DNA of 64,000 nucleotides from CAWAVN01 sp963844315 (GTDB lineage: Bacteria > Planctomycetota > Planctomycetia > Planctomycetales > Planctomycetaceae): assembly GCA_963844315.1 (NCBI GenBank), contig CAWJOC010000034.1, forward strand, positions 558,001 through 622,000. The letters are read 5' to 3'. Under the pieces are notes generated by a model. The model was not told where the DNA came from. It saw only the letters and a list, made by a program, of their open reading frames with translations, and ran no database searches. Positions within the stretch are counted from its first letter, which is position 1, and each line of letters starts with the position of its first letter. Position numbers and translations under genes: made by a program. Shown one piece after another: positions 39,037 through 48,463 of this stretch.

Positions 39037-39086
39037 GTCGTCGTTCGCTCCGCGAACGAACGTCCTTTCGCGGAGCGAAAGGCGAC
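39037..39086. repeat. Palindrome family C, copy 1
   Basis: Two small hairpins sit back to back: CGTTCGC-TCC-GCGAACG and CCTTTCGC-GGA-GCGAAAGG. Together GTCGTCGTTCGCTCCGCGAA pairs with the following TTCGCGGAGCGAAAGGCGAC as one large imperfect palindrome. It lies upstream of the DUF4349 gene. Other copies: 57890-57965 and a degenerate one at 34414. Confidence 0.8.
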
Positions 39087-39131
39087 AATGGTTTGCCGGA
39101 GTCATCACTTTCACATTGCAGAGATCCCATC

Positions 39132-39993
39132 ATGCAAAAGATTCTGTGCTGGAGTTGGATTTGGTTACTGGTCATCGGCTGCGGTTCCGCCACCTATGTC
39201 GATACGGCATCACAAGCCCCGGTAACAGACGACAGCCAAGACGCTGCGGGAGGTGAAGCGGGGCAAGGGGAAGCGGCTCCGGCGGTCAAAAGAGCCTGCC
39301 GAAAGAAAAATCATTTATGAGGGCCGGGTTTCCTTGGTGGTGGAAGAATTCGAGGCGGTCGAAACCGCCATTCCGGATTTGGTAAAACAGTTCAAAGGCT
39401 ATCTCAAGGAAGCCAACGTCAACCGGAACCAAGGCCGCTGGCGTTCCGGGCGGTGGGTGGCCCGGATTCCTTCCGCCCGGTTCGAGGAGTTTCTCGCGGA
39501 AGTCGCCAAGCTGGGCATTGCCGAAGAACGGGAGCAAACCGCCCAGGATGTCACAATGGAATACCTGGATCTCGAAGCCCGCATCAAAACCAAGAAGGAA
39601 TTGGAAGAGCGGATCCTCAAACTTCTGGAAGACCGGGAAGGCAAACTGAGCGATGTTGTGGAAGCCGAGCGGGAACTCTCGCGGGTCCGCAGCGAGATCG
39701 AATCCATGGAAGGCCAACTTCAGTATCTTCACAACCGCACGGCGTACAGCACGGTGACGATTGATGTCCGCGGGGAACAGGACTACATCCCCGAAGCCGC
39801 CCCCGATTTTTCAGGCCGCATCGGCAAAGCCTGGCAGGAATCGCTGCGTGCTTTGAAAATCGCCGGACAGAACTTCGTGATCGGATTCGTAGCCTTTGTG
39901 CCCTGGATTATTCCGGTGGCTTTGGGGTTTGGGGTGATGGTTTTTGGCGTAAGGCGCATCCGCCGAAGTCTAGTATCAGGGAAAACCAAGTAA
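39132..39993 (+). CDS. DUF4349-family lipoprotein; frameshifted
   Basis: About 286 residues. The start MQKILCWSWIWLLVIGCGSA has a lipobox (VIGC), so the protein is lipid-anchored. A disordered linker follows, then the frame breaks at 39288-39291, where an A run is one base too long, joining APAVK to EPAERKIIYEGRVSLVVEEF. The core matches DUF4349: GYLKEANVNRN, a long coiled coil (about 130-190, KTKKELEERILKLLEDREGK) and a C-terminal helix (FVIGFVAFVPWIIPVALGFG). Such proteins are envelope coiled-coil proteins without a known activity. Confidence 0.85.
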
Positions 39994-39999
39994 ACCAGG

Positions 40000-40329
40000 T
40001 CACGCATCCAGATCCAGCCGGTTGCCTCGGTTCTTGGTTGGATCTTTAGAGCGCGGAATCGGTGTTTGCTGCTGAGGGCTTTCCTCGTCACCTGCCAATT
40101 GATGCTCCGCTGGTTGATCGTAAAGCTGTCTGCCGTCGGCGTCGCGGTCAGCGGATTTTTCGGATCCTTTTAACCCGCCCACTTCGGCGTTCGCGCTTTC
40201 CACCACTTTGGCGGCGCTTCCATCCGCCCGGTTCGTTTTTTCCGTTGTGGACTGTTTCCCCGAAGTGGAAATGCCCGCCACTGAGCTGGCGATGGGAACG
40301 GAGCCGAAGCCGGGGTTGATGGAACTCAT
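40000..40329 (-). CDS. Small polar protein overlapping glgX
   Basis: A 109-residue hydrophilic protein rich in Ser, Gln and charged residues, with no signal peptide or membrane helix (MSSINPGFGSVPIASSVAGIS at the start). I do not recognise a family. Its ATG overlaps the glgX stop codon (ATGA), so it is translated with glgX, and it ends 7 bases from the convergent DUF4349 gene. It is probably largely disordered. The coupling is the main reason to believe it is real. Confidence 0.6.
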   Translation of the reverse strand: MSSINPGFGSVPIASSVAGISTSGKQSTTEKTNRADGSAAKVVESANAEVGGLKGSEKSADRDADGRQLYDQPAEHQLAGDEESPQQQTPIPRSKDPTKNRGNRLDLDA

Positions 40330-42615
40330 GTTTTCGCCTCACCCTCCGCGGGCTTGGGAACAGTGGGTTTCGGCTTGGGAACGGCTTCGGAGACCTTTTC
40401 CGAAACGGGAGCAATGGGAGAGGGCTTTTCGGGCGGCAACGGAGGCTGTACTTCGTGATGGAACCACTTGGCGACGCGGGCCAAGGTTTTCGGGCGGACT
40501 TCCTTAAGCTCCAACACCGCCAGCGAACGGGCCAACAACTGATAGCGAAAACCTTGAGTCAGCCAGCGTTTTTTCACCTTGGCGGCGCGGGTGTCGAACA
40601 CGGGCTGCCAATACTCGTGGGCAGCGTGCTTGGGCAGAACGAAGTCAATGCTCTGATGATGGGCGTTCATAATCATCAGCACCGTGTCGCCCACGATATG
40701 CTCGCCCTTCTCGTCGGTCTCATCCAGCATTTCGCCTTCCAACCGCATTCCCAGGCAGCGCACCGCGCCGGAGTGCCAGTCGGCGTCGGTCATCTCCTTC
40801 CCGGACGGAGCCAGCCAAAGAATGTCTCTGGCCATGTCGCCCCGGATTTGCCGGCCCTGGAAGAAATGCCGGCGCTTGAACACGGGCTGTTCTTCCCAAA
40901 ACTTGACAACCCGGCAAACAAACTCGAACAGGTCTTTTTGCTGCGGCTCCAGATTCCAAGAAAGCCAACTGATCTCGCTGTCCTGGCAGTAGGCGTTGTT
41001 GTTGCCGCGCTGCGTGTGGCCCATTTCATCGCCCATGCGGATCATCGGCACGCCTTGCGAAAGAAGCAGCGTGGTCAGGAAATTCCGCTTCTGGCGTTCC
41101 CTAAGGGCCAGGATGTTTTGGTCGTTCGTCGGTCCCTCGGCTCCGCAGTTCCAACTAATGTTGTGGTTGTCGCCATCTTCGTTGTTCTGGCCGTTGGCGT
41201 GGTTGTGCTTGTGGTTGTAGCTCACCAGGTCGTTCAGCGAAAACCCATCGTGCGAGGTCACGAAATTGATGCTGGCATAGGGCCTTCTTCCGTTGTGCTC
41301 ATACAGGTCGCTGGAACCGCAAAGCCTGGTGGCGAATTCGGAAACCGCATGGCCATCCCCTTTCCAAAAGGCGCGCACCGTGTCGCGGTAGCGCCCGTTC
41401 CATTCAGTCCATAAGACGGGGAAGTTCCCGACCTGATAGCCGCCTTCGCCCAGGTCCCAAGGCTCCGCGATGAGCTTCACCTGCGAGAGGATCGGATCCT
41501 GGTGGATGATGTCGAAGAACGCGCCGAGCTTATCGACCTCGTGCAGTTCCCGCGCAGTGCGCTCGCCAGATCGAAGCGGAACCCATCCACGCCCATTTCC
41601 AAGACCCAATACCTGAGGCTGTCCATGATGAGTTGGAGGACGCGCGGACTGAGCATGTTCAGCGTGTTCCCGCAGCCGGTGTAATCCATATAATACCGGC
41701 GGTTGTTGGGGACCAGGCGGTAATAGGCCGCGTTGTCGATGCCCCTGAGCGTCAACGTGGGACCGTTGTGATTGCCTTCGCCCGTGTGGTTATAGACGAC
41801 GTCCAAGATGACTTCCAGCCCCGCCTTGTGCAGCTTCTTCACCATCATCTTGAACTCGCGGATGGCTTCGCGGGGCGACCGGCTGGCGGAATACCTGAGC
41901 TCCGGGGCGAAAAACGAGAGCGTGTTATAGCCCCAATAATTGCACAAACCCCGCTCGACCAGATGCCGGTCGTTGACGTTGTGGTGCACGGGCATCAGTT
42001 CAATCGCGGTGACGCCCAATTTCTTGAAATGCTTGATCGCCGCCTTGGACGCCAGCCCTGCATAAGTCCCGCGCAGTTTCTCCGGCACATCGGGATGCAG
42101 CATGGTGAATCCGCGAACGTGCGTTTCATAAATGATCGTCTTGTGCCAAGGCGTATTGGGCCGATGCGTACCGCCCCAGCGAAATGAGGGATTCGTCACG
42201 ACACCCAAGGGGCGCAATCGGCGTTGTTTTTGTCATCAAAGGACAAATCCCCATCGGGGTGGCCGATCTTGTAGCCAAACATCGAATCCGCCCAGCGCAC
42301 ATCCCTGCCGATGGCCTTGGCATAAGGATCGAGCACGATCTTGTGCGGATTGAAACGGTGGCCGTGCCTGGGGGCATAAGGTCCGTGCACGCGATACCCG
42401 TAAAGCTGGCCGGGCTTGAGATTCGGGACGAAGCAATGCCAGACCAAATCGGTCTGCTCGACCAACGGAATGCAGTGGGTTTCTTTGCGGTCCTTGACCG
42501 AATCGAACAGGCACAATTCCACGCGCGTGGCGTGTTGGGAAAAGATCGCGAAATTCACCCCCGACCCGTTCCAGGTCGCCCCCAACGGATTGGGTTGTCC
42601 CGGCCAGACTTTCAT
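40326..42615 (-). CDS. glgX: Glycogen debranching enzyme GlgX (GH13 isoamylase type); two frameshifts
   Basis: About 763 residues. It starts MKVWPGQPNPLGATWNGSGV, a CBM48-like N-terminal domain, preceded by AGGAGA. The GH13 barrel follows: GVDGFRFDLAS holds the nucleophile Asp, KLIAEPWDLG the acid Glu, and FVTSHDGFSLNDLVSY the last conserved His-Asp. Breaks lie at 42209-42212 (C run one base short on the coding strand) and near 41555 (CTGCG for CTGGCG). The C-terminus carries a Pro-rich tail of some 40 residues (PLPPEKPSPIAPV). It hydrolyses alpha-1,6 branches of glycogen, supplying linear chains to phosphorylase, which is encoded at 59.8 kb. Confidence 0.93.
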
Positions 42616-42856
42616 CCTGAATTTCTCCTGGCTATTTGGCCCCCCAAAGCCGGACTCTCTCCCCAAGGGCATCCAGTCCGCATGGCAAAGGAAATGGCTC
42701 GGTCAAAAGCGTGCATCAAGGAGGTAATGAACCAAATCTCACTGTGGCGAGTGGAAGGGATTGTAGCGACTGCCGGAATTCGCTGCAATTCGAGGTAAGG
42801 CACGCTTGTCTCCCCACGAAACCAATGTGCTTTGCGTCAAATTGTTCTATCGAATC

Positions 42857-44430
42857 CTAGCACCAACTTGCCCGGAGTGACCGGCCCGGATACGGGAATT
42901 TCAGCCGGTCGACGGGCGTGGAATTTTCCACGATGGTCACACCATTGACGATCACCGTTTCGATGCCGAGGCAGTATTGGTGCGGGTCGGTCAACGTGGC
43001 CTGGTCGCGAATGGTTTGCGGATTGAACACGACCACATCCGCGAAGGCATTTTCCTTGAGGATTCCGCGATCCGTCAGTCCAAACCGCTCCGCCGCAAAT
43101 CCGCTGAGCTTACGGACAGCCTCTTCCAAACTGAAGAGTTTTTCGTCCCGCACTAAGGGGCCAAGCAATCGGCCTGAGGATCCGTATTGCCTTGGATGAA
43201 TCATGCCGTCGGGTTGATAGATGCCATCGGTTCCCATCATGTAGAGGTCGTGCTTTAAGAAGGGATGCACCAAACGGTCGTCGCCTTCTCGAAACACCAA
43301 CAGCGCCGCCAGGCGTTCTTCCTGCAACAGATTCGTCAGCGCTTCCACTTCCGAAAGGCCGGTCTCGGCGATGTAGTCGCTGACGATTTTTCCCTGGTGT
43401 TTTGTGTTTTCCTTGCTGCCGACCCAGGCAATGTGAATCCGGTCCAAGGGCAGGCGGTGCCGGCTCAGTCCCTCATGAAACCAACTCGCCATCATGGGAT
43501 CCCTGAGCTTGGAAGCGGCAGCCAGCGGGCCATCCGACCAGGCTTCAAAGGGCATCAGGTAGCTGAGCATCGTGGACCCGGGCTGATAGGGATAGACGTC
43601 GAACGACAGATCCACTTCCTGCCTGGCCACTTTGTCGATGTATTCGAGGACTTCCTCAAGCACCGAACCCGCTGGGGCTTTCAAATGCGAGATGTGGACC
43701 TTGACGCCCGACCGCTTGCCAATCTCGACGGCCTCTTTCAGAGCTTTCATCATCCCCGATTTGTAGCGGACGTGGGTGACGTAAAGCCCCTTGTATTCCG
43801 CCACCACTTCGCAGGCCTCGGCGAGTTCCTGGGTGGTCGAGAAGCACTGCACGATATAATCGAGTCCGGTCGATAAACCCACCGCGCCCTGCTCCATGCC
43901 TTCCCGGACCAAGGCTTTGATCTGCCGCATCTGAAAATCATCGACGTATCCCCGGCCAAATCCGCAGGCGAGACTTCGCACGTTCGCGTAGGGAACGTGC
44001 ATCGCGGCGTTTTGCACGTTCCGCCCGGAAAGGCAGTTCAGAAAATCGTCGATGCTTTCCCAGCCTTCGTAGTCGGAGAGTTGCAATCCATCCAGAGCTT
44101 TCAGATAGAAAATCCACTCCTTGGCGGTTTGCCGATTGACCGGAGCATAGGAAATCCCATCCAGCCCGATCACCTCCGTGGTAAAGCCTTGGAGGGTTTT
44201 GGATGGCTCATGGGATTGCTTTAACAGCCATCCGTCCATGTGGGTATGGACATCAATGAAACCGGGAGCCACGATGAGGTTTGCCGCATTGATGACATTC
44301 CCCGCAGTCGCGGACGACAAATCCCCGATGTCGGCGATGCGGTCGCCGGTGATGCCCACATCGGCCCGCTTTCTCGGCGCCCGGTCCCATCAATCACGTT
44401 GCCCCCGGCGATCAAGACATCAAATGACAA
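42857..44430 (-). CDS. N-acyl-D-amino-acid deacylase family amidohydrolase; frameshifted
   Basis: About 524 residues. The start is a TTG at 44430 (MSFDVLIAGGNVIDGTG), chosen because AAGGAGA lies 5 bases before it; a GTG at 44445 would include that ribosome site in the coding part. The frame breaks at 44380-44382 (G run one base short), joining GTG to APRKRADVGITGDRIADIG. The metal-binding VAPGFIDVHTHMDGW and later HISHLKAP are typical of D-aminoacylase/dihydroorotase-like amidohydrolases. It removes acyl groups from D-amino acids or related dipeptides. It follows the foldase gene by 11 bases in one operon. Confidence 0.88.
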
Positions 44431-44441
44431 CAGACTCTCCT

Positions 44442-45368
44442 TCACGGGGACGAGCGGATTTCGATCTTGGCTTTTTCGCGTTGGGCTTTGACGGTTTCCT
44501 GCCAGAGTTCCTGGGACAGTTCATTGAAGACGACCGCCCGCACGTCTTCCAGGCTCAATTCGCCCAGTTTGCGTTCCGTGACGCTGACCAGGTGATAGCC
44601 GAACGGCGAGCGGACGGGTTCGCTGACTTCGCCTTCTTTCAAGGCAAACGCGGCATCGCTGACGGCGGCGGGAAGTTTTCCACGGTAGGTAATCCAGCCC
44701 GTATCCCCGCCTTCGGTCTTCGAGGGGGCTTCCGAATGCTTTGCGGCAGCCTCGGCGAAAGTCGTTTGGCCGGAGGCAATCTCCTCTTTCAGTTTTTCGA
44801 GTTTTGACCTGGCCTCGCTCAAAGTTTTCTCATCCGCATCGGTGGGGAGTTTGAGAAAAACCTGATGCACGTGGATCTGCGTCCCATCAAATCGCGGGCG
44901 GTGCTTTTCAAAGTATTGCCGGAGTTTTTGATTGGTGACAATCAGCCGCAAATGGGACGTCCAGGAGAGCGGCAAAGCGAGTTCTTCCCGGAGCTTATCC
45001 TGGGTCATTCCCATGCGGGCGAGGATTTTATCGGGATCATCGCCGTCGTCCTGAATGAGTTTCAGAATGCGGGCGACTTGCTCATCCAACTCGGTCTGAC
45101 TGGGCTTGGCTTTGCGGGAATCCAAAAACTCCCGCATCAGTTGGCGTTCGATAAGCACGTCCACGAGCCGCTGTTTCGCGGCGGCGTTCTGCTCCGGCGG
45201 AATCTTTCGCGAGAGCATCAGAAAATCCAGATCGCCCTGGGTGATGTCTTTCCCATTCACCACGGCCAGCACTTTTTCGGCGGGCGGTTGGGCGAAAGCG
45301 GGCCAATTCGAGAAGTACAGCGCAGCGAGAAGCGCAATCCCTGTTTTGCCGAAGAAGTGGATCCGCAT
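44442..45368 (-). CDS. Periplasmic peptidyl-prolyl isomerase, SurA/PpiC type
   Basis: A 308-residue protein with a signal peptide (MRIHFFGKTGIALLAALY...AFAQ). A SurA-like N-terminal helical domain begins at VLAVVNGKDITQGDLDFL, and a parvulin domain lies at about 165-265 (IHVHQVFLKLP; EGGDTGWITYRGKLPAAV; SPFGYHLVSVTERK). Such foldases help outer-membrane or secreted proteins fold. ATG 45368 is chosen because the longer frame to 45602 would overlap and lacks a signal peptide. The gene is in a minus-strand series with the small membrane protein upstream and the deacylase downstream. Confidence 0.9.
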   Translation of the reverse strand: MRIHFFGKTGIALLAALYFSNWPAFAQPPAEKVLAVVNGKDITQGDLDFLMLSRKIPPEQNAAAKQRLVDVLIERQLMREFLDSRKAKPSQTELDEQVARILKLIQDDGDDPDKILARMGMTQDKLREELALPLSWTSHLRLIVTNQKLRQYFEKHRPRFDGTQIHVHQVFLKLPTDADEKTLSEARSKLEKLKEEIASGQTTFAEAAAKHSEAPSKTEGGDTGWITYRGKLPAAVSDAAFALKEGEVSEPVRSPFGYHLVSVTERKLGELSLEDVRAVVFNELSQELWQETVKAQREKAKIEIRSSP

Positions 45369-45448
45369 GGCCCAAAGTCCTGTTTGCCCGGGTTCTGGAT
45401 TCGTCCCTAGCGAATCATAATCTCCCCCAGGCATTCGGCAAATGCAGA

Positions 45449-45850
45449 TTACTTGCCGCTTTTGGCCAGGCGGCCTGGGCGGGCGGCGGGCATCCAATTG
45501 GATTCCGCTTCCTCCAAGGCGTGCGGGTGGTGCGAGTGCATCCCGTGCGCCTTGATGCGCCGCTTGGGAATCATCCGGTCCATCCGGCGCTCCAATTCCC
45601 AAACCGTCAATTCAAACGCCCGACGCTCGGACTTGATCTTCAAATACTGGAGGAGTTGGGAGAACACGAGGCTCACGCCCAAAGCGGCCAAGGTCAACGT
45701 CATCACGAACGTCATGTGCGCGGCGGACGTGGATTGCCCCATCATCAGCCCCGCAAGAACTCCGAGCAATAGGATATTGACCAATGTGCCCACTCCTCGC
45801 CGAGGAACGCGGCTAAAATGGCGGCCTTGAGTGTAGGGGGACGTTTTCAT
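45449..45850 (-). CDS. Small two-helix membrane protein
   Basis: A 133-residue protein with two predicted transmembrane helices (VNILLLGVLAGLMMG at 24-38 and MTFVMTLTLAALGVSLVFSQLL at 46-67), a basic N-terminus and a soluble charged C-terminus with a histidine-rich patch (HGMHSHHPHALEE). I do not recognise a family. It starts 481 bases upstream of the foldase ATG (80 bases between stop and start) on the same strand and may share its transcript. Confidence 0.65.
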   Translation of the reverse strand: MKTSPYTQGRHFSRVPRRGVGTLVNILLLGVLAGLMMGQSTSAAHMTFVMTLTLAALGVSLVFSQLLQYLKIKSERRAFELTVWELERRMDRMIPKRRIKAHGMHSHHPHALEEAESNWMPAARPGRLAKSGK

Positions 45851-46003
45851 GCGGCGACTCCAGGGGATGTTGCAAATGCTCCACTGGAGTAATAGGTCAA
45901 AAACGCCACCCGGTCAAAACCGCGTTGCGTTTCGGCATCGGAAGGAGGATGAAAACCGGAAACGCGGAACGATTATGACGATTTCCCCGCACACCGGCGG
46001 ACA

Positions 46004-47257
46004 TCACCGAGTGTCCGCGGCGACTTTTTCCCCGGCGGACCAGGCTTTCATGCAGCGGCCGATTTGCCGGACGGCCTGGCGTAAGCGTTGGCTGTTTTCC
46101 ACGACGGCCAGCCTGAGGTAGCCTTCGCCTTCCTCGCCGAACCCTCGGCCCGGACTGACCGCCACGCCGCCTTCATCGAGGAGTTTCAAAGCGAACTCAA
46201 TCGATCCCATTTGGGCAAATGGTTCGGGAATCTTCGCCCACACGAACATGCTGGCGCGAGGCGGCGTTATGTCCCAACCCAAGCGGTTCAATCCATCGAC
46301 AAGCACGTTCCGGCGCTCTTCGTACTCGGCGGCGACGCTTTCCACCGCCGCCCCGCAGTGCCGCATGGCGACAATCGCCGCGATTTGCACCGGCTGGAAA
46401 ATCCCATAATCGTAATAGCCCTTGATCGTCGCCAATGCCCGGACCATCTCGTTGTTGCCCGCACAAAAGCCGATCCGCCAACCGGCCATGCTGTAGCCTT
46501 TGCTCATCGTGGTGAATTCGACCCCCACATCGAGCGCCCCCGGCGTCGACAGGAAACTTGGAGCCTTGTAGCCCTCGAAGCAGATATCCGCGTATGCAAA
46601 ATCGCTGATGACCAGGAATTCGTACTTCTTGGCGAGCCTGACCAACTCGACGTAAAAATCCTGCTCGATGGTGGTCGTCGTGGGATTGTGCGGGAAATTG
46701 ACGATCACCAATTTGGGCCGGGGGAACAAATGCTCGCAGGTGTAGGCGATGTTCTCCAAAAACTTGTCCGGCTGCTGCACGTCCAAGGCGATCACGTTCC
46801 CCGCCGCCAGCATCACGGCATAAACATGGATCGGAAACGAAGGAGCGGGCACAATCGCGGTATCGCCCGGTCCCATCAGGGCCAGGCACATGTGGCTGAA
46901 ACCCTCTTTGGAGCCGATGCAGGCGATGATCTCGTTCGACGGTTCCAACCGGACGCCGTACAGCTTGAAATACCTCGCCGCCACTTCTTTTTTCAGGTTC
47001 GCCACGCCATCGGACACCGAATAGCGGTGGTTCCGGGGGTCGTTCAAAGCCTCGGCCAGTTTTTCGCGGATCAAAGGGTCCGGCGGATCGGTGGGGTTGC
47101 CCATCCCCAAATCGATCACATCCACCCCGGCCACCCGCTTTTGATATTTGAGCTTGTTGATCTTCCCGAACATATACGGCGGCAACCGCTTCACACGGTC
47201 GGCCACGGGAATCGAAAACGGGTTATCCTCAAAAGGAACATCAGACTCGCTGCGCAT
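46004..47257 (-). CDS. Class I/II aminotransferase, AlaC/DapL-like
   Basis: A 417-residue PLP enzyme. Recognisable parts are IDLGMGNPTDPPDP, the substrate loop RYSVSDGVANLKKEVA, NFPHNPTTTT (PLP-contacting Asn), the SDFAYADICFEG strand and the PLP lysine in TTMSKGYSMAGWRIGF. The order matches the AlaC alanine transaminases and the LL-diaminopimelate aminotransferase group; I cannot separate the two from sequence alone. It transfers amino groups in amino-acid synthesis. The gene stands alone, with no obvious operon. Confidence 0.92.
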   Translation of the reverse strand: MRSESDVPFEDNPFSIPVADRVKRLPPYMFGKINKLKYQKRVAGVDVIDLGMGNPTDPPDPLIREKLAEALNDPRNHRYSVSDGVANLKKEVAARYFKLYGVRLEPSNEIIACIGSKEGFSHMCLALMGPGDTAIVPAPSFPIHVYAVMLAAGNVIALDVQQPDKFLENIAYTCEHLFPRPKLVIVNFPHNPTTTTIEQDFYVELVRLAKKYEFLVISDFAYADICFEGYKAPSFLSTPGALDVGVEFTTMSKGYSMAGWRIGFCAGNNEMVRALATIKGYYDYGIFQPVQIAAIVAMRHCGAAVESVAAEYEERRNVLVDGLNRLGWDITPPRASMFVWAKIPEPFAQMGSIEFALKLLDEGGVAVSPGRGFGEEGEGYLRLAVVENSQRLRQAVRQIGRCMKAWSAGEKVAADTR

Positions 47258-47355
47258 GAAACATCGCCAATGGGAAAACGAAAGCCGGGCAAATGGAAAA
47301 CCTAGGGAATTTTCCGTTTCCAGCCAAGATTGTCAATGGCGGTCTCGGATAGTGT

Positions 47356-48324
47356 TCAATAAGGCTTCTTCTTCCAAGGAGCAAATGTGAGTTTATCTCC
47401 AAGATAAGATGAGAAGCTTGGAGGATAAACCGTAACACCCGATAAGTGTTGGATGATAGCTGCGTACCAGCGGGCAAAGGAAAGGTCTCCCTCAACCAGC
47501 AATTTTGGTCCGTCCAGCCCCTCTTCGTTTATTTGTGGATACAGGTGATGCCTAAAAACGTGCCCTGATTCCGTGTCAGTCCGGCTATAGCCTATCATGT
47601 ACCCGCTACTCGGGTCATTCATGGCATCCGTCGCCAAGACCAGCACGAAATCGATCAGCATTCGGCCATCTTTCCCCTTTGCGTAGGAATTGATTGTCTT
47701 CAATCTCTTAATGAGAGTGTTGGCTCTTTTGGGGCCTTTAAAAAGGATCAATGTTTGAACCGGAGGTGGGGTAGTTCCGATATCTGTCCCCAAACTGCCT
47801 AATTGTCGAAGTCCTGGATTTGCCCGGAGATTTCTGACCGATCTGAAAGCACGCCCCAAGCTATCCAACTCATTGTCGCGGCTTCGAACTTCGACGATCA
47901 TTTGAACTGATTCGATCGGAAAAAGCTGAGCATTTACCGTACTTAGGAGAGTAAATGAAAGATCCTGATCGGCAATAATTATGTCGTGCTGGTGATTGAG
48001 AATTTCAGCAGAACTGGCAATGGCTCCTTGTCCAACACGAAATCTTGGAGGCAAGTGCGTCTCCAAGAATCGCCGAATAGGCCCTTCTCTTTCTATGCCC
48101 GATAAACCTTTATGTCTGAAACTTGAGAGAACCACTCCTTCGGCAAGGATCCCCGCAGCTTGCGCTTTCAACTGAATCTCCAGTTGCTTCGTCGTGGAGT
48201 CGGTTTTACGCGTGCTCTCTCGTTGTCGAGTAAAGATGACAATTGTTAGTTCCTCGTTTAACTCACATAGTGATTGACAAGGGATGCTTCGTCCACTCTG
48301 CTCAATTATAGTACAAGAGAACAC
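47356..48324 (-). CDS. DUF6602-like protein, candidate PD-(D/E)xK nuclease
   Basis: A 322-residue protein. The motif H71-K-G-x2-G-x2-R-E80 is followed by FLETHLPPRFRVGQGAI and then D114-I-I-I-A-D, FP-I-E138-S-V and E145-V-R-S. That series fits DUF6602-type proteins and a restriction-endonuclease-like core with Asp and ExR/K residues. The start is uncertain: GTG 48324 is the longest option, no ribosome site is visible, and the conserved part begins near residue 45. The gene has lower GC than its neighbours and shares a 139-base divergent promoter region with the dual ATPase gene. A role in defence is inference from this. Confidence 0.65.
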   Translation of the reverse strand: MFSCTIIEQSGRSIPCQSLCELNEELTIVIFTRQRESTRKTDSTTKQLEIQLKAQAAGILAEGVVLSSFRHKGLSGIEREGPIRRFLETHLPPRFRVGQGAIASSAEILNHQHDIIIADQDLSFTLLSTVNAQLFPIESVQMIVEVRSRDNELDSLGRAFRSVRNLRANPGLRQLGSLGTDIGTTPPPVQTLILFKGPKRANTLIKRLKTINSYAKGKDGRMLIDFVLVLATDAMNDPSSGYMIGYSRTDTESGHVFRHHLYPQINEEGLDGPKLLVEGDLSFARWYAAIIQHLSGVTVYPPSFSSYLGDKLTFAPWKKKPY

Positions 48325-48463
48325 TAAAATAAATGATTATTGTAAGTTTGCTTCAAACCTATGCGACCTCGAACCCAGGAAACTCGCGCTGCCTCACCTG
48401 CTGTTTCCGAGTACAATCCCACCCGATCACACAACGTCGAATCTCCACGGAAGGGGTTTTCGA
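48325..48463. promoter_or_regulatory. Shared divergent promoter region of the nuclease/ATPase pair
   Basis: This 139-base, AT-rich interval (TAAAATAAATGATTATTGTA near 48325-48344) separates the two starts. A GGAAGGGG ribosome site precedes the ATPase ATG at 48464. No operator was recognised. Its composition differs from the rest of the window. Confidence 0.5.

Noticed and set aside
46088..47305. 405-residue open frame on the plus strand
   Set aside because: It is the exact antisense of the aminotransferase gene; it has no motifs and an Arg/His-rich composition typical of shadow frames in GC-rich DNA.
48284..48463. Longer N-terminus for the dual ATPase
   Set aside because: The extra residues come from AT-rich intergenic DNA; ATG 48464 has a good ribosome site.
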